A DNA stretch of 64,000 nt from Synechococcus sp. UW140 (GCA_945875915.1 CAMCMT010000003.1:1-64000); one strand, 5' to 3'. Counted from the first letter of the stretch, positions 7,204 to 17,028 are shown. The notes: generated by a model from the sequence alone, not told the origin. A program made the numbers and translations.

Positions 7204-9948
7204 ATGTCGGTGTTCCAGGCTCAATACTCAGAAGCCCTCTCGCCTGAGCACCAGCGCCTAGCGGAGGCCGACCAGGGCCGGAGGCCATGGAGAGCCTGGG
7301 GACCCTACCTGAGCGAAAGACAATGGGGCACGGTGCGCGAGGACGACAGCCCCGATGGCAATGCCTGGGAATCCTTCAGTCACGATCAGGCCAGATCCCG
7401 GGCCTACGAATGGGGAGAGGATGGCCTGGCCGGCATCAGTGATGACCGCCAGTTCCTGTGCTTCGCCCTAGCACTCTGGAATGGTAAAGATCCGATCCTC
7501 AAAGAACGCCTCTTTGGCCTCACCAATAGTGAGGGAAACCATGGCGAAGACGTCAAAGAATATTACTACTACCTGGACTCAACCCCAACGCATTCCTACA
7601 TGCGTTACCTCTATAAATATCCGCTGAATGCCTATCCCTATGGCGACCTAGTTGCCACCAACAAAGCGAGATCGCGTTTTGAGCCGGAATATGAGCTGAT
7701 CGATACTGGGATCTTCGAGAAGAATGAATACTGTGACATCGAAGTCGAATATGCCAAGGCTGGACCAGAGGATCTGCTGATCCAGATCACGGTCCACAAT
7801 CGCTCCAACCAAACGGCCAAGCTCGCCGTCTTGCCAACCCTTTGGTTTCGCAATACCTGGGATCAGGGGAGCAGTCCGAAACCCTTGATTAAGACGAAGC
7901 CCTCTCAGTCAGGCCAAGCGAGACTCCATGCAACCCATCCCGACCTTGGCGATTTTGCGCTGCACTGCAACGGGGCAGATGAATTGGTGTTGACGGAGAA
8001 CGAAACGAACACAGAAGTCATTTTCCAACAACCGAACCAATCTCCTTACACCAAATGCGGCATCAACCGCTACGTGGTTCATGGCGAGGCGGCAGCTGTT
8101 AACCCATCCCAGCAGGGCACGAAGGCTTCGGCGATTTACAACCTCTCGATTGGTGCCAATGCCTCAAGCATCATCAAGTTGCGACTGACAAAGTCATCGT
8201 CTGAAACACAAGATGACTCCGCCTATCACGATTTCAATCAGATCTTGGATCGCAGAAAGCAAGACTGCGATGACTTTTACGCCAGGGTGATGCCAGCTGG
8301 ATTCAGCGCTGAGCAAAAGCTGGTGTTCAGGCAGGCGATGGCAGGGATGCTGTGGTCCAAACAGTTCTATAACTACGACATTGCGCCCTGGCTCCTGAAA
8401 CGTGGCATTGATCCACTGGGTTTCAACAACGCCCAGGGTTTCAGGAATCAGCAGTGGCATCACATGAACAACAGTGATGTCATCTCCATGCCAGACAAAT
8501 GGGAATATCCTTGGTACGCGGCCTGGGATCTCGCCTTTCACGCAAGCACTTTTGTCTTTGTCGATCCAAGTTTCGCCAAGCAACAGCTCAGCTTGATGCT
8601 GAGCAACCAGTATCTCCACCCCAACGGGCAAATTCCAGCCTATGAGTGGAACTTCGGCGATGTCAACCCACCCGTGCATGCCTGGGCGACTTTCAATGTC
8701 TACCTGGCCGATGCGACACTCCATGGCAAGGCTGATCATCAGTGGCTAAAAGAAAGCTTTCACAAGCTTCTCATCAATTTTACTTGGTGGTTGAATCGAA
8801 AAGATGCCAATGGCAATAATGTGTTTCAAGGCGGCTTCCTTGGTCTCGATAATATTGGCATTTTTGACCGCACTGAATCACCAGAGATGGGCGGCAGCCT
8901 GGAGCAAGCCGATGGCACGGCCTGGATGGCTCTATTTGCCCAAACCATGGTGCAAATCTCTGTGGAGCTGGCCCGAAAAGATGAAACGTATCGAGAATAC
9001 CCAATCAAATTCATGAAGCATTATCTCTCAATCGCCCATGCCATGGTCAATCGCAATGCCAGCGAAAGTATGTGGGATGAAGAGGATGGCTTTTTCTATG
9101 ACGTACTCCGCAAAAACGACGACAGCTCAACACGCCTGAAAGTCAGGTCCATGGTCGGACTGATTCCCCTGTGTGCCGTCCAGGTGTTTGAGCAAGATGT
9201 CATGGAGAGGCTGCCTGAGCTCAAAGATCTGCTACTTCGGCTCCAGGACAAATTTCCAGATCTGCATAGTTCTTTTCACGATGTGAGACTTAACGGGTTT
9301 GCAGACCGGCACATGATGTCGGCTCTCGATGAGACCAATTTTCGCCGCGTGCTGAAGATCATGCTCGATCCCGATGAGTTCCTCGGAGACTTTGGGATTC
9401 GCTCGATTTCAAAACGGCACGAGAGTGAACCCTATCGCTTTGTCCATAATCAACAGGAGTTCGTTGTCCAATACCTGCCGGCCGAGTCCGATTCAGGCTT
9501 GTTCGGCGGCAACAGCAACTGGCGCGGTCCGATCTGGATGCCAGTCAACGTCATGATTATTCGCTCCTTGATTGTCTACTTCTGTTATTACGGCAAAGAC
9601 TTCCAGGTTGAATTCCCAACAGGCAGCGGCCAGTTGGCAAACCTCTATGAGATTGCCGAGCATCTCGCGGACAGAATCGTCTCTATGTTTACACGCAATT
9701 CTGAAGGTCTAAGGCCAGTCTTTGGCAACCAGCAGACCTTCCAGAGCGACCCGAACTGGAAGGATTATCTCCTGTTTTATGAGTACTTCCATGGTGACAA
9801 TGGGGCCGGTATTGGCGCCAGCCACCAGACCGGCTGGAGTGGTCTGGTCGTTAATTTGACCCACTATTTCGCCGTCAATACCCAGGACAGCCTGTTGGCC
9901 CGTGGCCCTACGGGACCAGCGCCTCAAGTGCACCAGGGCGACCGCTGA
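7204..9948 (+). CDS. GH63-type glucosidase (MGH1-like glycoside hydrolase)
   Basis: A 914-aa protein without an obvious signal peptide, so probably cytosolic. It reads like the long bacterial glucosidases of glycoside hydrolase family 63 / MGH1-like clan: an N-terminal beta-rich half (LFGLTNSEGNHGEDVKEYYY) and a C-terminal (alpha/alpha)6 barrel with PWYAAWDLAFH (about 435), QIPAYEWNFGDVNPPVHAW (about 476) and SNWRGPIWMPVN (about 769). Related enzymes act on glucosylglycerate, mannosylglycerate or alpha-glucosides; the substrate here is not known. Base composition is clearly less GC-rich than the flanking genes, with many A/T third positions, suggesting transfer or a different expression class. 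About 200 nt with no gene separates it from the MscS gene. Confidence 0.85.
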   Translation: MSVFQAQYSEALSPEHQRLAEADQGRRPWRAWGPYLSERQWGTVREDDSPDGNAWESFSHDQARSRAYEWGEDGLAGISDDRQFLCFALALWNGKDPILKERLFGLTNSEGNHGEDVKEYYYYLDSTPTHSYMRYLYKYPLNAYPYGDLVATNKARSRFEPEYELIDTGIFEKNEYCDIEVEYAKAGPEDLLIQITVHNRSNQTAKLAVLPTLWFRNTWDQGSSPKPLIKTKPSQSGQARLHATHPDLGDFALHCNGADELVLTENETNTEVIFQQPNQSPYTKCGINRYVVHGEAAAVNPSQQGTKASAIYNLSIGANASSIIKLRLTKSSSETQDDSAYHDFNQILDRRKQDCDDFYARVMPAGFSAEQKLVFRQAMAGMLWSKQFYNYDIAPWLLKRGIDPLGFNNAQGFRNQQWHHMNNSDVISMPDKWEYPWYAAWDLAFHASTFVFVDPSFAKQQLSLMLSNQYLHPNGQIPAYEWNFGDVNPPVHAWATFNVYLADATLHGKADHQWLKESFHKLLINFTWWLNRKDANGNNVFQGGFLGLDNIGIFDRTESPEMGGSLEQADGTAWMALFAQTMVQISVELARKDETYREYPIKFMKHYLSIAHAMVNRNASESMWDEEDGFFYDVLRKNDDSSTRLKVRSMVGLIPLCAVQVFEQDVMERLPELKDLLLRLQDKFPDLHSSFHDVRLNGFADRHMMSALDETNFRRVLKIMLDPDEFLGDFGIRSISKRHESEPYRFVHNQQEFVVQYLPAESDSGLFGGNSNWRGPIWMPVNVMIIRSLIVYFCYYGKDFQVEFPTGSGQLANLYEIAEHLADRIVSMFTRNSEGLRPVFGNQQTFQSDPNWKDYLLFYEYFHGDNGAGIGASHQTGWSGLVVNLTHYFAVNTQDSLLARGPTGPAPQVHQGDR

Positions 9949-10088
9949 GTCAGAGCTGCTCACTTGTCCTGACGCTACCTGCGAACTTGATTCTTCAGCG
10001 CATAATCGTGCGACTCGTGCGTTATGGCTCACCTGGCCTCAGTGCCGACTAGCGGCTGCTGCTGCTGACCACCTTTCTTGATCACCCC

Positions 10089-11627
10089 ATGAGCCCTCGA
10101 CCCACCCGAGCCCTGGCGGTGCCCTTCCTCGGCGTTCTGGCCAGCCTGCAACTGATCGACCCGAGCGTGGCCAACACAGCCCTGGTGAAGGCCGGCCAAG
10201 CACTGGAGATGCAGGGCGCCACCTTGGCCCTGGCTGCCACCATCTCCACCCTGGCCCAGGCTGCCACCGTGTTGCTGATGGGCTTCCTCGGCGATCGCCT
10301 GGAGCGCCGTCAGGTGTTGATGGCCGCCTTGCTGATGCTCATTGCCGGCGATGGGATCGCCATGGCGGCGCCCGATGCGGGCCTGTTTCTTTTGGGTCGT
10401 GCCCTGGCAGGCATCGCCGTCGGTGCCGTGCTCGTGCTGTCCTTTGCAGCCGTCGGCGTCGTGAGCCGTCCCGACCAGCTGGGCAAGGCTTTGGGCGTGT
10501 GGCACCTCTTGACCATCACTGGCTTTATCGCCGCCTCGCTCATCGGTGGCCTGTTGGCCAATAGCAGCTGGCGCCTGGCCCTGGGCCTGGTGCCCCTGGT
10601 CGCGGCGCTCTGTCTGCCGTTGCTGCACGTGCTGTTACCTGAGATGGCCGCTAACCCCAAGCTCAGGGCCGATTGGCCAGGGCTGGTCAGCATCGCTGCG
10701 GCGATGGTGCTCTTTCTCACCGGTGTAAGTCACGCAGCCAAGGGTTTCAGCTCACCGCAGTTCCTGATGCCCAGCCTGTCTGGGGTGGTGCTGTTCGGCG
10801 TGCATCTGCTGATCGAGCGCAGCCGTCAGGAGCCGATCTTCCCGGTTGCGTTGTACCGCCGTGGTTGCTTCACTGCGGCGATCGTGAGCGGCATCGCGTC
10901 TAACTTCGCCTGGGCCGTGGTGCAGTTTCAGACGAGCAACTTCTGGCAGCTGGTGCAGCACTTCAGCACGAGTCAGGTTGCCCTGGCCCAGCTCCCCCTG
11001 CTCGTTTGTTTTGCCGTTGGCGCTGTGCCGGCGGGCCGGCTGATGGGGTCAAGTCGCCGCACCACCCAGCTGATGGCTGGTGGCATCGTGATTCTCGTGC
11101 TCGGGCTGCTGTGGTTTGCCGCGATCCGCGCCGACAGCTCCTATGGCTCCCTGGTGATGCCGATGGTGCTGGTGGGCAGTGGACTGGCCTTGATCGCCGT
11201 GCCCCAGTCGGCGTTGTTCGTCCAGGAGGCTCCGCCGGGCTCTCTCGGCCCCGTCACGGCCTTCCGCACCACCACCGGACAGTTTGGCTTCGCCTTGGGT
11301 TTCGCCGCCAGCGGCGCATTGGTAGACGGCTTCGGTTCCGCCAACCTGCATGAACAGGTGCTGAAGCTGGGCTCCACAACCCTTTGGAGTTCCGAACTCG
11401 AAGCCAAGGTGCGGGCAGCCCTGGGCAGCGGCATGCTGAGCCATGCCAAAGACTTGCCTGCTAAGGCCATCGAGGTGATGACCGACACCTACGCCAGTGG
11501 CCTGGCGGGCACCCTGCTTGTTGCCGCCCTGGTGGTGGGATTGCTCGGCGCGATCAGCCTGCTGTTGCTGGTGATCGGCCACCAGCAGCGGCGCGTTGAG
11601 CAGGGGGATCAGCACTGCTGCTCTTGA
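10089..11627 (+). CDS. MFS transporter, DHA2-like (14-TM) exporter
   Basis: A 512-aa membrane protein with about 14 hydrophobic segments. The N-terminal motif region ASLQLIDPSVANTAL and the loop FLGDRLERRQVLMAAL match the MFS motif A, and GVWHLLTITGFIAASLIGGL fits the drug:H+ antiporter-2 family motif C region. Such proteins export drugs or small metabolites using the proton gradient, but the substrate cannot be told. It stands alone, 140 nt after the glucosidase gene and in the same direction. Confidence 0.85.
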   Translation: MSPRPTRALAVPFLGVLASLQLIDPSVANTALVKAGQALEMQGATLALAATISTLAQAATVLLMGFLGDRLERRQVLMAALLMLIAGDGIAMAAPDAGLFLLGRALAGIAVGAVLVLSFAAVGVVSRPDQLGKALGVWHLLTITGFIAASLIGGLLANSSWRLALGLVPLVAALCLPLLHVLLPEMAANPKLRADWPGLVSIAAAMVLFLTGVSHAAKGFSSPQFLMPSLSGVVLFGVHLLIERSRQEPIFPVALYRRGCFTAAIVSGIASNFAWAVVQFQTSNFWQLVQHFSTSQVALAQLPLLVCFAVGAVPAGRLMGSSRRTTQLMAGGIVILVLGLLWFAAIRADSSYGSLVMPMVLVGSGLALIAVPQSALFVQEAPPGSLGPVTAFRTTTGQFGFALGFAASGALVDGFGSANLHEQVLKLGSTTLWSSELEAKVRAALGSGMLSHAKDLPAKAIEVMTDTYASGLAGTLLVAALVVGLLGAISLLLLVIGHQQRRVEQGDQHCCS

Positions 11628-11793
11628 GCCCTTGCAGGCTGTTAAGCGCGAACTGCCCAGAAGCTGAGCTCGACCTGCAAGGCCTCGCGGCGGGGCTCGA
11701 CACTACGCGCTTGGTTGGGGTGGCACCCACGCCAACGCCCAACCCCTCTCAGCTTGCGCAATTCTTCGTTACAGTTGTGAGATCTTTCGTTAC

Positions 11794-11970
11794 GTGAGTT
11801 CCGTGGGTGAGCTGATCGAGCAAGGGGGTGCCTCCGGAGGTTTCAGCCTTCTGACTGGCCTGGTCTGCATGGTCGCCCTAGGCCTGTATGGCTTCATGAG
11901 CCGAGACCAAGAGAACAATGACGACGATGACTCCAGCCCCGGCGGCGGCCTGATGCAGCCGGTGGCCTGA
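11794..11970 (+). CDS. Small single-span membrane protein (58 aa), hypothetical
   Basis: A GTG-initiated frame of 59 codons ending at TGA 11968-11970. The product has a soluble N-terminus (SSVGELIEQGGASGG), one hydrophobic segment (FSLLTGLVCMVALGLYGFM), an acidic stretch (NNDDDD) and a glycine/proline tail (SPGGGLMQPVA). The single span with a short charged tail resembles small subunits of photosynthetic complexes, but I do not recognise the family. The region before it has two direct repeats TTCGTTAC, at 11765-11772 and 11786-11793, the second touching the start codon. There is no obvious Shine-Dalgarno sequence. Composition is protein-like, but the call rests on the frame alone. Confidence 0.55.
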   Translation: MSSVGELIEQGGASGGFSLLTGLVCMVALGLYGFMSRDQENNDDDDSSPGGGLMQPVA

Positions 11971-12149
11971 GCTGGCCTAATCGCCTTTGTTCAAGGATTA
12001 GAAACCTGATAATTGCTAATTCAATAAAAAGCAATTGCTATCTAGGTACTCAAACCACACCATAAAACTTCTTTGCCAGACTTTTCCAGCCCTTCCATTT
12101 GCCTTGTTAACCATAGGGTAACAACTTAGGTTTGTTGCCGCACTTTTAG
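11971..12149. other. AT-rich intergenic stretch between convergent genes
   Basis: About 180 nt, much richer in A/T than its surroundings, between the 58-aa gene and the convergent protease gene. It holds an inverted repeat AATTGCT/AGCAATT (about 12013-12039) without a following T-run. I see no RNA gene or ORF here. Confidence 0.5.
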
Positions 12150-13493
12150 TTAATTGGCAGCGTTGCCTGCCCCGAGGGACGCAGGCACATTGCTACTGCC
12201 TGGCTTAAATGGCCGTTGGGCCACCCCGGCCTCGCGCAGCATTTTGAGCAGGCTAGTTTCAGCTGCCACGAACTGGCTGTCCTTTTGGGTGGCGATGTCT
12301 TCGAGCTTTAGTTTCTGGGCGTCGGCATCGGAAAGTTTGGCGACCACATCGGGCTCAATGCCGCGGTGGTGGATATCGCGGCCGCTAGGGGTGAGGTATT
12401 TGGCAATCGTCACGGTCATACCGGACCCATCGGAGAGCCCCCGCACCGATTGCACCAGGCCCTTGCCGAAGGTTTTCTGGCCCACCAACAGGGCCCGGTG
12501 GTTGTCCTGCAGGGCGCCGGAGAGGATCTCGCTAGCACTGGCAGATCCCTCATTGACCAGGATCACCAGGGGGCGCTTGGTGAGGGCATTGCCATTGGCC
12601 CGTTTGATGTCCTGGATGCCATCGCGGGTCTTGGTGGACACGATCACGCCCTCATCAAGCCACTGGCGGGCGATCGCCACGCTGGCCATCAGTAGGCCGC
12701 CGGGGTTGCTGCGCAAGTCCAGCACATAGCCCTGAACGCCCTTAGCCTCCAGGTCCTTCACCGCCGCAGCCATATCCCGGGCCGCATTGGCATTAAATTG
12801 TTTCAAGCGGATATAGCCCAGGCGCTCGCTATCGGGGCCGGTTTTCACCTGGTGCTCCACAGTGTGGAGCTCGATGCGCTCGCGCACCAAGGGCGCGGTG
12901 ATCAGGGCGCCCTTGCGGCGCAGCTCAATAGTCACCTTGGTGCCGGCTTCGCCGCGGATCAGCTTGACCGCCTCTTCGGTGGACATCCCCTTGGTGGGTT
13001 TGCCATCAATCGAGACGATGACGTCCTTGGGTAATACGCCAGCCCGGAAGGCAGGCGAACCCTCGATTGGGGCGATAACCACCAATTCCTTGCTGTCCTT
13101 ATCAATGCTGAGTTGGATGCCTACCCCGGTCAATTGGCCCGAAGTATCGATCTGCATCTCCTTGAACTCACGGGGGTCAAGGAAACGGGTGTAAGGGTCA
13201 CTAAGGGTGGACAACATGCTGCGGATGGCCGCATAACCGTCCTTCGGCGTGTCGTAATTCTTGGCAAGAAGTTGACGTCTTAATTCTCGCCAACGCTCTG
13301 GTGAATACTTACCGGTGGTATCAAGATAATCGCGAAAAACAATCTGCCAGGTTTGATCAATCACCTCCTTGGGGCTGTCGCTGATCAGGGAGGCCAGGCT
13401 AGGGGCGTTCAGCACATGAGTACCCACCAGCACGGTGGCGGCGAGAGCCCCTGTCCCCATCAACACCACGACGCCGGTGCGAGCCCTGCCCAT
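12150..13493 (-). CDS. Carboxyl-terminal processing protease (S41 family)
   Basis: A 447-aa serine protease of the Ctp/tail-specific family. An N-terminal hydrophobic segment (residues 7-25) sends it to the membrane, lumen or periplasm. A PDZ domain covers about residues 115-200 (GVGIQL, EGSPAFRAGVLPKDVIVSIDG). The S41 core follows, with LDLRSNPGGLL (about 259), the catalytic Ser in NEGSASASE (Ser319 by family alignment) and Lys344 in TFGKG, 25 residues later as in D1-processing proteases. Cyanobacteria have several paralogues (CtpA/B/C); I cannot say which this is, so D1 maturation is only one option. An AGGAG lies six bases before ATG 13493. Confidence 0.93.
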   Translation of the reverse strand: MGRARTGVVVLMGTGALAATVLVGTHVLNAPSLASLISDSPKEVIDQTWQIVFRDYLDTTGKYSPERWRELRRQLLAKNYDTPKDGYAAIRSMLSTLSDPYTRFLDPREFKEMQIDTSGQLTGVGIQLSIDKDSKELVVIAPIEGSPAFRAGVLPKDVIVSIDGKPTKGMSTEEAVKLIRGEAGTKVTIELRRKGALITAPLVRERIELHTVEHQVKTGPDSERLGYIRLKQFNANAARDMAAAVKDLEAKGVQGYVLDLRSNPGGLLMASVAIARQWLDEGVIVSTKTRDGIQDIKRANGNALTKRPLVILVNEGSASASEILSGALQDNHRALLVGQKTFGKGLVQSVRGLSDGSGMTVTIAKYLTPSGRDIHHRGIEPDVVAKLSDADAQKLKLEDIATQKDSQFVAAETSLLKMLREAGVAQRPFKPGSSNVPASLGAGNAAN

Positions 13494-13603
13494 CGATAAC
13501 TCCTGAAAACCTGGATATTGATCTCAAGCTAGCCCGCCAAGGTGATTCAATGGCAGCAGGGAAAACCGGAATGGGGACAGCCTGGCGACCGAACCCTGAG
13601 CCG

Positions 13604-14875
13604 TTAGGGATCAACCCAACGCCCGTCCTCCTTGATGAGGGCAATCAGGGCGGCCACTCCCTCGGCCTCCGGCACCCTGCGCAGTTCATCGCGGCCCCGG
13701 TAGAGGGAAATGATGCCTGGTGTCTTGCCGACATAACCGTAGTCGGCATCGGCCATTTCGCCCGGGCCGTTGACGATGCAGCCCATCACGGCGATATCCA
13801 GGCCGGTGAGGTGGGCCGTGGCGTCGCGCACCTTGTGCAGCACCTCCTCGAGGTTGAAAAGGGTGCGGCCGCAGCTTGGGCAGGCCACGTATTCGACCAT
13901 CGTCTTGCGTAGGCCAAGGGCCTGCAGGATCGCGTAACAAACAGGGATTTCCTTCTCCGGCGCCTCGGTGAGGGACACCCGGATCGTGTCGCCTAAGCCA
14001 TCGGCCAGCAGGGTGGCGATGCCGGCGGTGCTTTTAATACGGCCGTAATCGCCATCGCCAGCCTCGGTGACGCCAAGGTGCAGGGGGTAATGGAAACCCT
14101 CGAGGTCCATGCGATGGGCCATCAGCCGGTAGGCCGCCAGCATCACGGGTGCCCGTGATGCCTTCATCGACACCACAATGTTGTGGAAATCGAGCCGATC
14201 GCAGATTCGAATGAATTCGAGCGCCGACTCGACCATCCCCAGGGGGGTATCGCCATAGGTAAAGAGCATGCGCTCCGCCAAGGAGCCGTGATTGACGCCA
14301 ATGCGCAGCGCCTTGTCCTGGCCCTTGAGCAGGCTCACCAGCGGTTCAAAGGTGAGGGCGATGCGATCGCCGATTTGGGCCAGCTCGGCCTCGGAAAAAC
14401 TGGTGCGGTTGGGATCGGGTTTGTCAAACACAAACAGGCCCGGGTTGATGCGCACCTTGTCAACGTGGTGGGCCACCTCCAGGGCGATCTTCATGCCGTT
14501 GTGGTGCACATCGGCCACCAGGGGCACGGACTGGTAGGTGTCTTCCAGGCGTTTGCGGATCTCGGCCACGGCCTTAGCGTGGGCCAGGCTCGGCACGGTG
14601 AGCCGCACAATTTCACAGCCCGCCTCATGTAGGCGGCGAATGCCAGCGGTGGCCCCTTCGATATCGAGGGTGTCCTCATTGATCATCGACTGCACCACCA
14701 CCGGGTGCTCACTGCCGATTTGGATGGCCCCCACCCGCACGCTGCGGGTCTTGCGGCGGTGGATCACCGAATCAAAGCGGGGATCGCTGGCCCCATCGGC
14801 GCCACTGACGCCTGGGAAGGGGTCAAGGTTCATGCCCGGGGTGACGGCATCGGGGCGGGCCAGGGTGCCGGTCAT
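13604..14875 (-). CDS. ispG: 4-hydroxy-3-methylbut-2-enyl diphosphate synthase IspG
   Basis: A 423-aa iron-sulfur enzyme of the MEP isoprenoid pathway; it reductively converts the cyclic MEcPP to HMBPP, in cyanobacteria using ferredoxin. The TIM-barrel start is clear ([19 protein letters not shown], then [11 protein letters not shown]). The C-terminal [4Fe-4S] domain has [15 protein letters not shown] and the third cysteine in [12 protein letters not shown]. The N-terminus is about 35 residues longer than in E. coli, and M15 is an alternative start. The product feeds synthesis of carotenoids, the phytyl tail of chlorophyll and quinones. Confidence 0.96.
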   Translation of the reverse strand: MTGTLARPDAVTPGMNLDPFPGVSGADGASDPRFDSVIHRRKTRSVRVGAIQIGSEHPVVVQSMINEDTLDIEGATAGIRRLHEAGCEIVRLTVPSLAHAKAVAEIRKRLEDTYQSVPLVADVHHNGMKIALEVAHHVDKVRINPGLFVFDKPDPNRTSFSEAELAQIGDRIALTFEPLVSLLKGQDKALRIGVNHGSLAERMLFTYGDTPLGMVESALEFIRICDRLDFHNIVVSMKASRAPVMLAAYRLMAHRMDLEGFHYPLHLGVTEAGDGDYGRIKSTAGIATLLADGLGDTIRVSLTEAPEKEIPVCYAILQALGLRKTMVEYVACPSCGRTLFNLEEVLHKVRDATAHLTGLDIAVMGCIVNGPGEMADADYGYVGKTPGIISLYRGRDELRRVPEAEGVAALIALIKEDGRWVDP

Positions 14876-14962
14876 GGGGCGGGGCCGGAAGGTGACCCAA
14901 GCCTGTCACAGACCGGCACGAACCGGGCAGCGATGGCCGACTGCGGGCCTGGCGGCGAACGC

Positions 14963-15778
14963 CTAGCTGCTGGCCAGGAGGTGCTCCCGCACAGCCACCA
15001 GGTCCGCTCGGGTCAGGTCCCTGGGCCGGCCTGGCTGGATCGAGCCGTTGCGCAGCAGGTAGGCGGGGTGGAAAATCGGCATGCAGGCACACCCCCCAAA
15101 GGACTGCCACTGGCCTCGCAGCTGGCTGATCGGGCCCTTGAGCCCTAGGACCGCCTGCAGGGCCGTGGCACCGACCAGCACGAGCACCTGGGGCTGGACC
15201 AGGGCGATCTGTTGCTGGAGCCAGGGCCGGCAGGCGGCGAGTTCCAGGGCCGTTGGTTTGCGGTTGCCGGGGGGGCGGCACTTAACCACGTTGCAAATGT
15301 AGACGTCCTGGTTGCTGTCGAGGCCGGCCGCTGCCAGCAACTGATCCAGCAGCTGGCCCGAACGCCCAACAAAAGGTTGGCCCAGCTCGTCCTCCTGGGC
15401 CCCTGGGGCCTCGCCGATCAGCATCAGCCGCGCCAGGGGGTTGCCGCGGCTGAGCACCACCTGCTGGCGGCCCTGGGCCAGGGGGCAACGCTGGCAAGTG
15501 CTGCACTGGTGTGCCCAGGCCGCCAGGGCGGCCTGGTGGGCCAAGGACAAGCCCTCAGCCGGGCTCGCCAGGCCGGAGCCGACGCCATCGCCGGGAGCAG
15601 CGTTGGCGGCTGGGCCGATGGCGGGTTGCGACGCAGGCAGACTGTCGATGGCGCTGGTCTGGCGGGCATGGCCAGATTCCCATGGCCCCAGGGCCAGGGG
15701 CCTGCCTTGGCCCCAAAAGGTGTGCTCGGAACCTTTGGATTGGCCGGCGTAGGGCAGGATGCAAGATTGTCCAGGCAT
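14963..15778 (-). CDS. Uracil-DNA glycosylase, family 4 (Fe-S)
   Basis: About 271 aa from ATG 15778, preceded by GAGGA; the frame is open further upstream but would run into the divergent aminotransferase gene. It removes uracil from DNA at the start of base excision repair. Family-4 marks: CSTCQRCPLAQGR with the first Fe-S cysteines, motif GEAPGAQEDELGQPFVGRSG, CNVVKCRPPGNRKPT, and the C-terminal motif IFHPAYLLRN. The first 80 or so residues are low-complexity and poorly conserved, common in cyanobacterial members. It is divergent from the aminotransferase with about 30 nt between starts. Confidence 0.93.
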   Translation of the reverse strand: MPGQSCILPYAGQSKGSEHTFWGQGRPLALGPWESGHARQTSAIDSLPASQPAIGPAANAAPGDGVGSGLASPAEGLSLAHQAALAAWAHQCSTCQRCPLAQGRQQVVLSRGNPLARLMLIGEAPGAQEDELGQPFVGRSGQLLDQLLAAAGLDSNQDVYICNVVKCRPPGNRKPTALELAACRPWLQQQIALVQPQVLVLVGATALQAVLGLKGPISQLRGQWQSFGGCACMPIFHPAYLLRNGSIQPGRPRDLTRADLVAVREHLLASS

Positions 15779-15809
15779 TCCTCGGGATGCCGACCCCGAC
15801 GCTGCACCG

Positions 15810-16988
15810 ATGCTGCGCCCGATTGAGCTCTCTGCCCGGGCAGAAGCGTTGCAGCCCTCCTTGACCCTGGCCATCGCCGCCCGGGCTAAAGCCCTGCGTG
15901 CCGATGGCCAAGACATCTGCAGCCTTAGTGCGGGGGAGCCGGATTTCGACACGCCGGCCTTCATCCGCCAGGCCGCCACGGCGGCCCTTGAGGCCGGCCA
16001 CACCCGCTATGGACCTGCCGCTGGCGAACCGGCCCTGCGCCAGGCGATCGCCGCGAAACTCAGCACTGAAAATCAGGTTCCCACTACCGCCGACCAGGTG
16101 CTGGTTACCAACGGCGGCAAGCAGGCCCTCTACAACCTCTTCCAGGTGCTCCTAGGGCCAGGCGATGAATTGCTACTGCCTTCGCCCTATTGGCTGAGCT
16201 ACCCGGAAATGGCCAAGCTGGCCGGCGCCAGCGTGCGACTCATCCCCAGCGCCGCGGCCGACGGATTTTGGCTCGATCCCCACCAGCTGGAGGCGGCGAT
16301 CACCCCTGCCAGCAAGTTGCTCGTGCTCAATAGCCCCTCTAACCCCACCGGCATGGTGCTCGCCCTGGAGGATCTAGAGGCGATCGCCGCGGTGTTGCGC
16401 CGCCATCCCCAGGTGGCGGTGGTGTGTGATGAAATTTACGAATTTTTGCTGGCCCCAGGGTTAACCCACCACAGCTTCGCGGCCGCGGCCCCCGATCTGG
16501 CCGGGCGAATTTTCACCGTGAACGGCTTTGCCAAGGGTTGGGCCATGACCGGCTGGCGGGTCGGCTGGCTGGCGGGGTCCCAGCCCGTGATCGCCGCCGC
16601 CAGTGCCCTCCAGAGCCAGAGCACTAGCAACGTCTGCAGCTTCGCCCAATTCGGCGCCCTGGCGGCGATCAGCGGCCCCCGGGACTGCGTGCTGGAGATG
16701 GCGGCCGAATTCAGCCGGCGCCGCTGCCTGCTCAGCGATGGCCTGATGGGGCTTGAAGGGCTGGCCCTGGTCCCACCCCAAGGGGCCTTCTATGCCTTCG
16801 CCGACATCAGCAGCAAGGGCCTCGATTCGATGACCTTCTGCAACCGACTTCTGGAGGAGCAGGGCCTGGCGGCCGTGCCCGGCGTCGCCTTTGGAGATGA
16901 CCGCTGCATTCGCCTCTCCTGCGCCGCCTCGCCTGCGACGATCAAGGATGGCCTGGCCCGGCTTGGGCAATTCCTCGCCAGTCCCTGA
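15810..16988 (+). CDS. Class I PLP-dependent aminotransferase (aspartate aminotransferase type)
   Basis: A 392-aa fold-type I aminotransferase. It shows SAGEPDFDTP (substrate carboxylate region, residues about 40-50), TNGGKQALYN, NSPSNPTGM, CDEIYEFL and the PLP-lysine motif NGFAKGWAMTGWRVGW with the Schiff-base Lys (about residue 236). The family transfers amino groups between aspartate or prephenate and oxoacids; the 1-beta subgroup of cyanobacteria fits best. I chose ATG 15810 (MLRPIELSARAEAL) over the upstream in-frame ATG at 15759, because homologues start near this motif and the upstream codons overlap the uracil-DNA glycosylase leader. Confidence 0.93.
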   Translation: MLRPIELSARAEALQPSLTLAIAARAKALRADGQDICSLSAGEPDFDTPAFIRQAATAALEAGHTRYGPAAGEPALRQAIAAKLSTENQVPTTADQVLVTNGGKQALYNLFQVLLGPGDELLLPSPYWLSYPEMAKLAGASVRLIPSAAADGFWLDPHQLEAAITPASKLLVLNSPSNPTGMVLALEDLEAIAAVLRRHPQVAVVCDEIYEFLLAPGLTHHSFAAAAPDLAGRIFTVNGFAKGWAMTGWRVGWLAGSQPVIAAASALQSQSTSNVCSFAQFGALAAISGPRDCVLEMAAEFSRRRCLLSDGLMGLEGLALVPPQGAFYAFADISSKGLDSMTFCNRLLEEQGLAAVPGVAFGDDRCIRLSCAASPATIKDGLARLGQFLASP

Positions 16989-17028
16989 CGGCCTGCAAGC
17001 CACTTTAACCCTTCCCTTCACTCCATTG

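Noticed and set aside
11049-11615. 188-codon minus-strand frame
   Set aside because: Antisense shadow of the MFS transporter; Gln/His-rich with no motif.
11766-11793. HLR1 (RpaB) box before the 58-aa gene
   Set aside because: GTTAC repeats are present but spaced by 21 bp start to start, whereas HLR1 repeats are separated by two bases.
15779-16003. Longer N-terminus of the uracil-DNA glycosylase
   Set aside because: The open frame continues to 16003 but would overlap the divergent aminotransferase coding region and has no conserved residues.
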